Notes under the pieces: model-generated
The model's input: the letters and a program-made list of their open reading frames with translations, nothing else
Told to the model about the DNA's origin: nothing
Databases searched by the model: none
Origin: JBDIVL01 sp039794405
GTDB taxonomy: Bacteria; Planctomycetota; Brocadiia; Brocadiales; Brocadiaceae
Length of the DNA stretch: 64,000 nucleotides
Reading direction: 5' to 3'
Assembly (NCBI GenBank): GCA_039794405.1
Contig: JBDIVL010000018.1
Location: 8,993-72,992 of the forward strand
Made by a program: the position numbers and the translations under genes
Shown: positions 1 to 8,596 of the stretch, piece by piece
How positions within the stretch are numbered: position 1 is the first letter of the stretch
Layout of the letters: the number at the start of each line of letters is the position of its first letter

Positions 1-1697
1 ACATCATCATTATTTCCTCCCAAATACGTAGAATAAATAAGGTACTTGCCTGAGGCATTGAGCTTTGCGACAAATGCATCATGATATCCTCCTGCATAGT
101 CTCCGCATGCAGCAGAGACCGTTGGGAAATTGGTTGAGTTGGTATATCCGGTGATATATGCATTTCCTGAAATATCTACAGCTACTCCATTACCGGCATC
201 ATCATTATTTCCTCCCAGATATGTAGAATAAACAAGAGTGGCCCCTGAGGTACCAAACTTTGTAACAAAACCATCACGGTATCCTCCGGATGTGCTTTTA
301 TAGGTGGCAGAGGTTACGGGAAAATTTTGAGAACTTGTCCACCCAGTAATATATGCATTTTGGGAGGCATCAATGGCAATCCCATTACCCCAATCGAAAT
401 TGTCGCCGCCGAGATACGTAGAATATATGAGACTACCGGAGGCATCAAGTTTTGTGACAAAGGCGTCAGCCCCCCCTCTTTTACTCTTGGAAATGGCAGA
501 AGACGTAGGAAAATCAGTAGAATTAGTTACACCAGTGATGTAAGCATTTCCCGAAGTATCAACAGCGATCCCTCTGCCCACATCATCACTGCTCCCTCCT
601 AAATATGTTGAATATAAAAGACTATTCCCTGAAGCATCTATCTTTGTAACAAAGGCGTCAGGAAACCTCACCTCCCCTGCTTTACTCTCGTAAGAGACAA
701 AATCATGAGACCATGTTTCCCCTGTAATATACACATTTCCTGATGGATCTACAGCAATATTACGGCCGCAGTCCTGGCCACCTCCACCAAAGTATGTAGA
801 GTAAACCAAAATAGGATCTATGATGAGTGAGTACCTTTTATCATAAGATGCGACCTGGAAACCGTAAGTAAACTTCCGATTTCGGATTTTGGATTTCGGC
901 TTCCGGACTTCAGGTTTTCCAATTTTATCTTTTATCTTAGAGTTTTTAACCTTGAATCGCCCGTCTATTTCAATCCTTTTCCCTTTTATCTCCTGATAAA
1001 CGTACGGCTTTTTCTGAATGAACTTACCCCCTTTAAGGTATATCTCTAAGTTCCCTTCCTCATTAATCGTGAGATCCTCTATTCCGCTACAAGCAAATTT
1101 AATACAGGATGAGTCTGCTCCGGGCTTAATAATTATGTCATATTCAAGTTGACGGTTATTCCCATAGAACCTCATGTCGATACCTTCGTAAATACCCTTA
1201 TAAGTTATGGCCCTATATGTAGGAACATTGGCCTTCCATTTTCCGGGATCGTTTCCGGTAAAGTAGTTGATCTTATTCTTCTGCAGATCTTCTGCAATAA
1301 TTTTTGGTGTTTTATGGATACCTAAGGGAGTAAGTTTGACAACGTCCGAATATTGATTATCCACAAATGAAAAATATATCCCCCTGTTTGTAAAGAATGT
1401 AGCATGACGACCTCCATCCTCATAAAATTTTATCCGTTCATCCATTTGTCCATTATTTTGAATGAAATATAAAGGAAGTTTATAATAGCCTTCTTTCTCC
1501 ATTCTTGTTGGCTTATCCGGGTTATTTTTGTTGCTGTCTATCATTGATTTTTCAAGCGAACGGGGTAAATAATTTTCCGCTGATACAACGAAAACAGATG
1601 CACTAGATAAGAAAAACAACATCATAAGAAAGCAAAAGGTGTAAGAAATACGTCCTTCTGTTAAAGCCAGGATACGGTTTGAAGATATGTCTCTCAT
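1..1697 (-). CDS. SBBP-repeat secreted beta-propeller protein, C-terminus outside window
   Basis: The frame is open from an ATG at 1697 to the left edge, so only the first 565 residues are visible. An AAAGGA ribosome site lies just upstream of the ATG. The N-terminus has a hydrophobic signal-like segment (residues ~12-38). A conserved N-terminal region follows, with the motif YFIQNNGQMDERIKFY, which is typical of large proteins carrying SBBP repeats (Pfam SBBP, beta-propeller). From about position 830 leftward come repeats of the type YSTYLGGxxDDxGxGIAVD followed by GNAYITGxTxSxxFP, spaced about 55 residues apart, with at least five units seen. The role is unknown; the family is extracellular or periplasmic and probably adhesive or structural. 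Identity as an SBBP protein is firm; function is not. Confidence 0.85.
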   Translation of the reverse strand, partial: MRDISSNRILALTEGRISYTFCFLMMLFFLSSASVFVVSAENYLPRSLEKSMIDSNKNNPDKPTRMEKEGYYKLPLYFIQNNGQMDERIKFYEDGGRHATFFTNRGIYFSFVDNQYSDVVKLTPLGIHKTPKIIAEDLQKNKINYFTGNDPGKWKANVPTYRAITYKGIYEGIDMRFYGNNRQLEYDIIIKPGADSSCIKFACSGIEDLTINEEGNLEIYLKGGKFIQKKPYVYQEIKGKRIEIDGRFKVKNSKIKDKIGKPEVRKPKSKIRNRKFTYGFQVASYDKRYSLIIDPILVYSTYFGGGGQDCGRNIAVDPSGNVYITGETWSHDFVSYESKAGEVRFPDAFVTKIDASGNSLLYSTYLGGSSDDVGRGIAVDTSGNAYITGVTNSTDFPTSSAISKSKRGGADAFVTKLDASGSLIYSTYLGGDNFDWGNGIAIDASQNAYITGWTSSQNFPVTSATYKSTSGGYRDGFVTKFGTSGATLVYSTYLGGNNDDAGNGVAVDISGNAYITGYTNSTNFPTVSAACGDYAGGYHDAFVAKLNASGKYLIYSTYLGGNNDD

Positions 1698-1715
1698 GAT
1701 TTTGTCGTTTCCTTT

Positions 1716-1985
1716 CTACCCGGATGTTCTTGTACGGCCTGGGAGAGCAAGGGTCCTCCAAATAGTAACACCACCAAATAATATGAGAAAAACACCGAAT
1801 GCACTTCTCGCATCACTATAACCATAACGCAGAAACGGTAAACCGTAAAGGATGATGCCTATGCCAAATAATATAAGCAATATGGTGCCAACCCGCGGGC
1901 ATGCGTACCGGACAAAGGAAAAAACAAGTAATAATCCTACGACTATCATGGTAAATATAGCAACATGCTCTAAAACAATCTCCAT
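1716..1985 (-). CDS. Small two-helix membrane protein, unknown
   Basis: An 89-residue protein. I chose the ATG at 1985 because AAAGGAGG sits at the right distance; a longer frame starting at 2063 has no such site. It is almost entirely hydrophobic, with one segment around residues 7-27, a second around 33-52, and a possible third around 62-80, followed by a short basic tail ending GRTRTSG. I recognise no family. It lies 18 bases upstream of the SBBP-repeat gene on the same strand and could be co-transcribed with it. Being small and membrane-bound says nothing firm about function. Confidence 0.65.
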   Translation of the reverse strand: MEIVLEHVAIFTMIVVGLLLVFSFVRYACPRVGTILLILFGIGIILYGLPFLRYGYSDARSAFGVFLILFGGVTIWRTLALPGRTRTSG

Positions 1986-2171
1986 ACAAATGCCTCCTTT
2001 CGATGTGCTCTGACCATAGAAATTTAATACCACACTGAGCCCCGAAAACCGTCCAAAATACAATACTGATAGAGGACCTATATGCCATGATCAGGATATT
2101 TAACTTCCACAGGGACACCGTGTTGCATATACATATGTTAAAAATTTTACAACCGATTTGTTTTTACCGAT

Positions 2172-2275
2172 GAGTCAAGTTTTCAATGCGTAATACAAAT
2201 ACACGATGCAGGGTGCACGATATCATACACCCTGCATCGTGTCATGCATCTTACTTTCCATTGGTCTGAAGCTTC
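2172..2275. repeat. Dispersed palindromic element, copy 1
   Basis: This intergenic stretch holds a perfect 15-bp inverted repeat, 2201-2215 against 2228-2242, around a 12-base loop. The flanking bases (TCAAGTTTTCAATGC on the left, GTCTGAAGCTTC on the right) recur in reverse orientation at 12097-12184, so this is one copy of a dispersed element of about 100 bp. The remainder of the 2119-2461 spacer shows no gene. Confidence 0.6.
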
Positions 2276-2461
2276 ATTTTGTTGGCTATAATCATGATTT
2301 ACAGACAATCAAAACTATCAATGGCATCGTTTGTGTGGTTTATTAAAATGGCAAAAACCATGCCTAAATGATTCGATGGTAACATATCGTTGTGAGATCA
2401 GGGAATGGTAAACAAAAGGAGACCGTGGTCAAGAACGGCTATAACCTAAAATTTGCCTGCT

Positions 2462-3406
2462 TTAAGAATTTAACGTGGAAACAGGTAACTGCATCTTTTG
2501 TTTATTATGACGTGTAGACCGCCAGAAGAAGTAGCCAACGATAGAAGTGGTTGTAACAGGTGATACCCAGCTCGGGATATGGAAGCCAAAGCTGTCAAAA
2601 AGCATTATTAATCCCAGAAAGAGCAGAGAGTACATGGCACCATTCTTGAGAAAAATATATTTTTTGATTTTATCTATATTGCCAATTGTCAACTGGCGTA
2701 CAACAAAGGCCCCCAGGCCATTACCAATCAATATAAGAGGTACAGACAGGGTAAAAGCAAAAGCACCAAGAACTCCATCAATAGAAAAAGTAGAATCTAT
2801 AACTTCCAGATAAAATATCTTTGCTGTATCAGAAAATCCTTCTGACATCAGTTGTTTTTCTTTTTGTTCGGCGTTTTGTTTAAATCCGTGAGTAATGAAA
2901 AAAACCGTAGAGCCCATGACTGCTCCAAGGGCCATCATTGGACTCTGCTTTGTGGCAAACCAGACAATGGTTGTAAGGATGACCGAAACTACTGCGTAGA
3001 ACCAAACCCCTTTTTCCTGGAAAAATTTTTCTCCATAGATCCCGTAACTTTTCGGCTCCATGAAAAGCCAGTGGAAAAAGAGAAAAATCATAAAGGTGCC
3101 CCCACCTATAAGGATAATAGGGGATGACATTTCGATGGCTTCCACTACTTTGGGATCTCCGTTGAAAGCTGCCGTCACAGCACCCCATGGACCTAAAGAA
3201 GGTGTGGTGAGCCATACGATAAGCCAGGGGAGAATGCCCCTTATCATAACAACGGCAATAATAAACCCCCACAGCAAAAACCACTTTCTGGCCTTTTCCT
3301 TCATGGTATGAAGTACTTCGGCATTGATAATGGCATTATCTATGCTTGTTATCGTCTCAAAGACAAAAAGACCGCCAACGATCATAAGAATCGATAGGAT
3401 ATCCAT
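2462..3406 (-). CDS. TerC/DUF475-family integral membrane protein
   Basis: A 314-residue polytopic membrane protein. The N-terminus reads VFETITSIDNAIINAEVL, the TerC-superfamily signature with an acidic residue pair inside the first helices (D23 and N24). The length and the later HWLFMEPKSYG and DSTFSIDGVLGAFAF segments fit the DUF475 branch. Seven to nine hydrophobic segments can be counted. Family members are linked to metal-ion export or tellurite resistance, but DUF475 proteins have no proven substrate. It stands alone, with about 400 bases of apparent non-coding DNA upstream. The ATG at 3406 lacks a clear Shine-Dalgarno site, which is common in this window. Confidence 0.85.
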   Translation of the reverse strand: MDILSILMIVGGLFVFETITSIDNAIINAEVLHTMKEKARKWFLLWGFIIAVVMIRGILPWLIVWLTTPSLGPWGAVTAAFNGDPKVVEAIEMSSPIILIGGGTFMIFLFFHWLFMEPKSYGIYGEKFFQEKGVWFYAVVSVILTTIVWFATKQSPMMALGAVMGSTVFFITHGFKQNAEQKEKQLMSEGFSDTAKIFYLEVIDSTFSIDGVLGAFAFTLSVPLILIGNGLGAFVVRQLTIGNIDKIKKYIFLKNGAMYSLLFLGLIMLFDSFGFHIPSWVSPVTTTSIVGYFFWRSTRHNKQKMQLPVSTLNS

Positions 3407-3812
3407 GGGAGTAAATTATAAACAATGCAATTTAAAATTCAATTCATTTTAATAACTGAAGTGATCCTCTTTAGGGAAAAAACACGGCCCCCTGTAGCAT
3501 TCAACTGAAACAACGATGAATTTCCCCTTAATGTTAAGAGAAATTTAAGGAAAACGCCTATGCAGGTTCAGATTTGCTTGTGAATATAAGAAATAGCGTT
3601 ATAACCGACATTCGGAAGGCTTTTATAAGTGCCTTTATTTCAATAAGTTGGTAAATACACACATATATTGCTTAAACAGATAAGCACTGATAAATCAATA
3701 ACTTAAGGAGCAAACCTCTTGTTGAATGTCGATTATAATAAAAACTTGAACGGTATATCTATGAAGAGATTATCTTAATGTTTGAAAACTCTTTCAGATT
3801 AGGTAATAAGTT
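3407..3812. other. Intergenic spacer without recognised gene
   Basis: About 400 bases between the DUF475 gene and the metallopeptidase gene. It is AT-rich with stops in all frames. I see no tRNA, strong hairpin or terminator. It could hold the promoter of the DUF475 gene at its left end. Confidence 0.5.
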
Positions 3813-4535
3813 TTATATGATTACCCTTTCAAGCCGTTCTTTTCTGAGTTTCCAATCAGGCATATACTTTTCGAGTAACTTGTAGAATCCGTTATCATGG
3901 GAACTGATCTTCAGATGGCAAATTTCATGCATAATTACATAATCGATACAGTGCAAAGGAGCTTTAACCAACTCTGTATTTAACACTATAGCTCCTGCTT
4001 TTCCGCAACTTCCCCATCTCTTTTTCATGTGGCGAATCTTTATTTCTGGATAGATTACATTCATGCGTTTAATGACTTTATTATAGAGATTAAGCCGCTG
4101 AGAAAAAATTGCTTCGGCATGTTTTCGATACCAACCCTGAAGGAGTTTTCTTATTTCGTTGGAATTGTTCACATACGATGCATAAACATTGATGTACTTA
4201 CCAATGAGTTTAACACTTTGTTCAGAATTTTTGCGAACTTTTAGGCGATATTGTCTGCCGAGATAATAATAACATTCTCCACTTACATACTGTCTTTGTG
4301 TAAGCAGCGGCTGAAAGCGTTCAAAATAATCTCTCTGCTTAATAATCCATGGAGTGCGTTTCCTTATCCTTGCTAAAATATCATGTAATTTTTTTCCTTT
4401 AGGGGCATCTACTGTTAGCGTTTTGTCCGGATGCACACTTATCTTGAGGGTTTTACGCTCCTTAAATGACAAGAATATTTTTATGCGTTCCTTGCCAAAT
4501 TTGATACTACATTCCTTACTCTTCCTGGAAATCAT
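3813..4535 (-). CDS. YgjP/SprT-like zinc metallopeptidase (DUF45) of the restriction locus
   Basis: A 240-residue protein of the YgjP family (DUF45, PF01863). Visible marks are RWGSC at residues 173-177, the zinc motif HEICH at 203-207, and a following His at 213 in SSHDNGFYKLLEKYMPDW, which fits the third zinc ligand and family C-terminus. The start codon overlaps the hsdR stop by four bases (ATGA), so it is translationally coupled to hsdR. Such metallopeptidases are often found beside type I restriction genes; their role there is not established, with protein turnover of the complex one possibility. Family call is strong, function is inference. Confidence 0.88.
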   Translation of the reverse strand: MISRKSKECSIKFGKERIKIFLSFKERKTLKISVHPDKTLTVDAPKGKKLHDILARIRKRTPWIIKQRDYFERFQPLLTQRQYVSGECYYYLGRQYRLKVRKNSEQSVKLIGKYINVYASYVNNSNEIRKLLQGWYRKHAEAIFSQRLNLYNKVIKRMNVIYPEIKIRHMKKRWGSCGKAGAIVLNTELVKAPLHCIDYVIMHEICHLKISSHDNGFYKLLEKYMPDWKLRKERLERVII

Positions 4536-7500
4536 GGAACCCTCGCTTTTGCGATGTCAAGACATTGCTCCATAATTGAATCCATGTCTTCAAAAGTAAG
4601 GTCAATATTGTGTTCGCTCTTTATTTCAAAGAGATAGTCTTCAATCTTATTACGCATTTGATTTTGAATATTAGTATTTGTGCTCCAGTTTACAATATGC
4701 ATCCTTCTGATAATTTCGTCAATTATAAGACTTGTTTTCTCTGCTGCCTTAGTAGTGCAGGAACTCTCTGTTCCATATTTTCCCATGGTTTCCCGGACAA
4801 CTCCATAGTATGCCATTGCCGTTTCCTTGTACCTCAGGGATTCAGGAACTTCGTCGCCTGTCCTATTAATTACAGAATTCATAATATCTTTCGCTCTCCT
4901 GAGGTATTCAGCTTCCTTTATACGTCCTTCCCTGAATGCTCTAATAGTATCCCGCAGAAGTTCAGAAAATTTTCTGTAAAAAACAGGGTCTTCTTGCATG
5001 CGCTCTGTAATAGTTTTCATGGTGCGATGTGCAATAGTGTCAGCCTTAGCAGCATCACTTTTAAGTTTCTCGACTTCTTCAGCAAACTTTTCCTTATCAA
5101 AGATATTGACTTGTTCTGTGATCTGTTCAACCTCTCCCGTTCCAACATAGGTATCAATCAATTTCTTTATCTTTGGTTCATACTCAGAGAAGTCAACCAC
5201 TTCAGCATAGCGTCTCCGGACGGAATGCCGTAAATCACGGAAAAACCGTAGGTCATTCTTATACTGGTCAATTTTCTTTTGAGGCGTGTTTTCCATAAAA
5301 CTGACTGTTGATAACGCAATAGCTAGGGAACGGCTATATTCAGAAAATCTCTCATAAAACCGTGCACGTAAAGCATCATCTGCCAAAAGGCGTTCGTATC
5401 GCTCTTCATCATATTTGTTCTTTATCTCTTTGAATATGTCCCAAAGGATAGAATGTTTCTGCGGAAGGGTCTGCACCTCAACGGATACGTCTGTTAAGGT
5501 ACCGAAGAGGTCTTCCTTGTCAAAATCGGGCAGTGCACTATAAAGGTCTAACGCCTGATCGAGATTCTCCAGCACGCCTCTGTAATCAATAACATAGCCA
5601 TATTCTTTACCTTCGTAAAGACGATTCACACGGGCAATTGCCTGAAGTAAGGCATGATCCTTTAGCATGCGTGTTAGATAAAGGACGGTATTTCGTGGAG
5701 CATCAAAACCTGTGATGAGTTTATCTACAACAACAATAATCTCCGGCGTTTCGCCATACTTGAAGGCGTTAATAATCTGCTTATTGTACTCCTTTTCGCT
5801 GCCATACTTTGCCATCATTGCCTTCCAAAAATGGACAACCTCTTCTTTGTTTTCTTTGTAAATATCTTCTTCACCTTCTCGTTCATCAGGGCCGGAAATA
5901 AGGACTTCAGAGGATACCATGCCAAACTCGTCAAGGTATTTTTTGTATAGGAGCGCCGTTTCCTTACCTTGTGTAACTAATTGCCCTTTAAATGGGGTAT
6001 CTTGCCAGTTATTCTTAAAATGTTCGCTTATGTCCCATGCAATACGCATAATCTTTTGTTCTGCTTTGTTCAATTGGTCAGTGGTTGCAAATTTTTTCTT
6101 GAGATCAGCAATCTGCTCTTTTGTCAGCTTCTCTGTAATCTTATCAAACCAACTGTCAATAGATTCAGCGTCTACTTTCTGTTCGAAATGACGACCTTCA
6201 TACAGTAATGGGACTACAGCCTTATCCTTTACTGCTTGAGAGATGGTATATGATGGTTGAATTAAACCGCCAAATTTAACTACAGTATTTTTATCTTTTT
6301 TCATAATTGGTGTGCCAGTAAAGGCTATATAACAAGCCTTCGGCAAGGTCTTTCTCATCTTTACATGGCGTGACCCATACTGTCCTCTGTGACCTTCATC
6401 AACGAGGACAAAAACATTCGGATCGTGATTGCAAAAATCCTTGGTGCCGATAGCAGCATCAAACTTGTCGATAACCGTAGTAATGATGCGTTCTTTATGA
6501 CCTTCGATCATTTCCATTAAATGTTTACCTGTCCTTGCCTGTTCAACCTCTTTTCCGCAGTGGTGGAAGGTTTTATAAATCTGATCATCAAGGTCTATGC
6601 GGTCGGTAACAAGTATGATTTTGTGGTTCTCTATACTCGTTTCAAGGGCAATTGCCTTTGCAAGCATAACCATAGTGAGCGACTTTCCGCTTCCCTGAGT
6701 ATGCCACACGACGCCGCCGATGCGCCTTCCTTCGCTGTCAAATGTCCTGATTCTCTCCATTATGTTCTTCACACAGAAATACTGCTGATACCGCGCTACC
6801 TTCTTCTCTCCTGCATCGTAAAGTATGAAGCGGTATGCCAACTCCAATAGTCGTTCTGGATAGCAAAGTGAATATAAGGCGCGATCCTGCCCAGTAACTT
6901 CCCTGCCACCTGATTTCTCAATTGAATCAAAGTTCGCACGGACATATTTAAACCTATTCTGAAACAGTTTATCTTTTTGAGCATTTGAAAGAGGTTTATT
7001 TATGAGAGAAAGTATCTCTTCGTCCACATCTTTGTCTTCTCTCCATACTGCCCAAAAATCCATGGGAGTACCGGTTGTTGCGTACTTCGCATCATTCTTA
7101 GAGATTGCTAGGAAAAGCTGAGAATACAGGAAAAGCTGAGGGATACCGTCATCCTTCTGGTTACGGATATGCTGAGAGACAGCCTGCTCAATGGGATCCT
7201 TTCCTGGACCGAGGTCAGGTCGTTTGCATTCAATAACTGCCAGTGGAATGCCATTTACAAAAAGTACGATATCCGGTCTGTATTCCTCTTTACTTCCTGC
7301 ACGTTCTACACTAAATTCTTCCGTAATATGATAGACATTATTTTCGGGATATTCCCAGTCTATGTATTGTAAGGTAAAACTTTTGATGTCACCTTCAATT
7401 GATTGCTGAAGGCTTCTGCCAAGACAAAGGAGGTCGTACACCTTCTCATTTGTACGCACAAGCCCATCGTAAACAATATCCTTTAGTGATTGAACAGCAG

Positions 7501-7729
7501 AAAAAATATTGCCTTCCGTGAATGGATATTCCTGTCCCTTGTATCGCACCACGTTCATCTTGCGAAGCTGCTCTGTGAGAATCCCATCCAGTATTACATT
7601 CCGTGTCTTACTGCCACGGAGTACAAGCGCCTCTCCAGGGGCTAGGTAGGTATATCCAAGATTCTGTAAAAACTGCAAAGCCGGTATTTGTGATATATGA
7701 TCTTCTTTCATTGATGGGGCTTGTTGCAT
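4532..7729 (-). CDS. hsdR: Type I restriction enzyme R subunit (endonuclease/translocase)
   Basis: A 1065-residue HsdR of normal length. The N-terminal PD-(D/E)xK nuclease site is visible as PD at 152-153 and ECK at 167-169. The SF2 translocase follows with Walker A TQGSGKS at 344-350, DEGH (motif II) at 444-447 and FTGTP (motif III) at 470-474, then a C-terminal helical region that would bind the methylase core. In the known family it translocates DNA with ATP and cuts at a distance, only within an R-M-S complex. GGAGGG precedes the ATG at 7729. The gene appears intact. Its usual partner hsdM is not in the window, and a transposase gene with flanking palindromes separates it from hsdS. Confidence 0.95.
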   Translation of the reverse strand: MQQAPSMKEDHISQIPALQFLQNLGYTYLAPGEALVLRGSKTRNVILDGILTEQLRKMNVVRYKGQEYPFTEGNIFSAVQSLKDIVYDGLVRTNEKVYDLLCLGRSLQQSIEGDIKSFTLQYIDWEYPENNVYHITEEFSVERAGSKEEYRPDIVLFVNGIPLAVIECKRPDLGPGKDPIEQAVSQHIRNQKDDGIPQLFLYSQLFLAISKNDAKYATTGTPMDFWAVWREDKDVDEEILSLINKPLSNAQKDKLFQNRFKYVRANFDSIEKSGGREVTGQDRALYSLCYPERLLELAYRFILYDAGEKKVARYQQYFCVKNIMERIRTFDSEGRRIGGVVWHTQGSGKSLTMVMLAKAIALETSIENHKIILVTDRIDLDDQIYKTFHHCGKEVEQARTGKHLMEMIEGHKERIITTVIDKFDAAIGTKDFCNHDPNVFVLVDEGHRGQYGSRHVKMRKTLPKACYIAFTGTPIMKKDKNTVVKFGGLIQPSYTISQAVKDKAVVPLLYEGRHFEQKVDAESIDSWFDKITEKLTKEQIADLKKKFATTDQLNKAEQKIMRIAWDISEHFKNNWQDTPFKGQLVTQGKETALLYKKYLDEFGMVSSEVLISGPDEREGEEDIYKENKEEVVHFWKAMMAKYGSEKEYNKQIINAFKYGETPEIIVVVDKLITGFDAPRNTVLYLTRMLKDHALLQAIARVNRLYEGKEYGYVIDYRGVLENLDQALDLYSALPDFDKEDLFGTLTDVSVEVQTLPQKHSILWDIFKEIKNKYDEERYERLLADDALRARFYERFSEYSRSLAIALSTVSFMENTPQKKIDQYKNDLRFFRDLRHSVRRRYAEVVDFSEYEPKIKKLIDTYVGTGEVEQITEQVNIFDKEKFAEEVEKLKSDAAKADTIAHRTMKTITERMQEDPVFYRKFSELLRDTIRAFREGRIKEAEYLRRAKDIMNSVINRTGDEVPESLRYKETAMAYYGVVRETMGKYGTESSCTTKAAEKTSLIIDEIIRRMHIVNWSTNTNIQNQMRNKIEDYLFEIKSEHNIDLTFEDMDSIMEQCLDIAKARVP

Positions 7730-7763
7730 AATGCCCTCCTTTTTACACCTTTCTACTCATCTA

Positions 7764-7880
7764 CTCGTTCCCAAATTTCATTTGGGAACGCAATGGCTTG
7801 CGAAACTCTGTTTCGATACACACGCGAAACAGAGTTTCAGATTACACCGTGTTCCCAAACAGAATTTAGGAACAAGCAGG
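7764..7880 (+). repeat. REP-like palindromic element, copy A
   Basis: A 117-bp unit made of three stems: GTTCCCAAAT...ATTTGGGAAC on the left, GAAACTCTGTTTCG against CGAAACAGAGTTTC in the middle, and GTTCCCAAACAG...TTAGGAAC on the right, ending AACAAGCAG. It lies directly downstream of the RAYT gene and upstream of hsdR. Copies B and C share the same order of stems and orientation. Confidence 0.85.
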
Positions 7881-7894
7881 GGAATAAAATATTT

Positions 7895-8431
7895 TTACAA
7901 CAATAATTCATCAATCTGAATAATCGAATGATCATTAAGATGATAATTTCTGTAAGAACTGTAGCGCCAGTATTCAGGTGAATCAACAAAACCGCGTCTT
8001 ACCGGATTGCAATGAATATATTCAACCTTTTGCCTCAGTATTTCCTCATTCAACATCAATTGTGGGTGACTGCCCTCCTGCCATACCTGATAGTCACTTT
8101 CTGTCTTGTATTTCTTCTTATAAAATGCAAGCTGACTTAGTAGCCATTGTTTATTATCCTGTTTTAACTGATCAATGATTTCTTTTGCTGTGAACTTCTT
8201 AAATGAAGACAATGTTTCTGATAACGCAGGCGCTTTGACAACGAGATGTGTATGATTGTCCATGATTACATACGCATAGAGTTTCAAATCCTTGTGTGTT
8301 TTACAATAGTTTAATGACTGCATAATTATATCGCAGTATGTATGAGACGTAAAAACAGGCATCCACTCTACGATTGTCGAAGTAACAAAATAGATGCATT
8401 CCTTTTCGGTTATTTTATATCTGGTTCTCAT
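7895..8431 (-). CDS. REP-associated tyrosine transposase (RAYT, Y1/IS200-like)
   Basis: A 178-residue single-strand transposase of the Y1 family (PF01797). The HuH metal site is DNHTHLVV, and the typical block EYIHCNPVRRGF...PEYWRYSSY holds the candidate catalytic tyrosine. I chose the ATG at 8431, preceded by AAGGGA; the frame runs further upstream only by reading through the palindromic repeat. The gene sits between repeat copies A and B, the arrangement expected of a RAYT with its own REP sequences. RAYTs act on REP hairpins by single-strand cleavage and joining; activity here is inferred. It splits hsdS from hsdR. Confidence 0.9.
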   Translation of the reverse strand: MRTRYKITEKECIYFVTSTIVEWMPVFTSHTYCDIIMQSLNYCKTHKDLKLYAYVIMDNHTHLVVKAPALSETLSSFKKFTAKEIIDQLKQDNKQWLLSQLAFYKKKYKTESDYQVWQEGSHPQLMLNEEILRQKVEYIHCNPVRRGFVDSPEYWRYSSYRNYHLNDHSIIQIDELLL

Positions 8432-8469
8432 TTTTATTCCCTTGGCCAGCCTGCTTGTCCCCAAATCTA

Positions 8470-8596
8470 CTCGTTCCCAAACTCTGTTTGGGAACGCAAT
8501 GGGCAGAAAAACTTCGTTTTGATATTTGATAGGTATACACGAAACAGAGTTTCGCTTAACACTGTGTTCCCAAACGGAGTTTGGGAACAAGCAGGG
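8470..8596 (+). repeat. REP-like palindromic element, copy B
   Basis: A 127-bp unit just upstream of the RAYT gene, with outer stems GTTCCCAAAC...GTTTGGGAAC at both ends and an inner CGAAACAGAGTTTCG stem. Its right end falls on the last codons and stop of hsdS, so the annotated end of hsdS is within or against the element. Confidence 0.85.

Noticed and set aside
1..830. Regular repeated DNA, CRISPR-like at first sight
   Set aside because: Period is about 165 bases, units are diverged and lie in one continuous coding frame for SBBP repeats; there are no short identical repeats with unique spacers.
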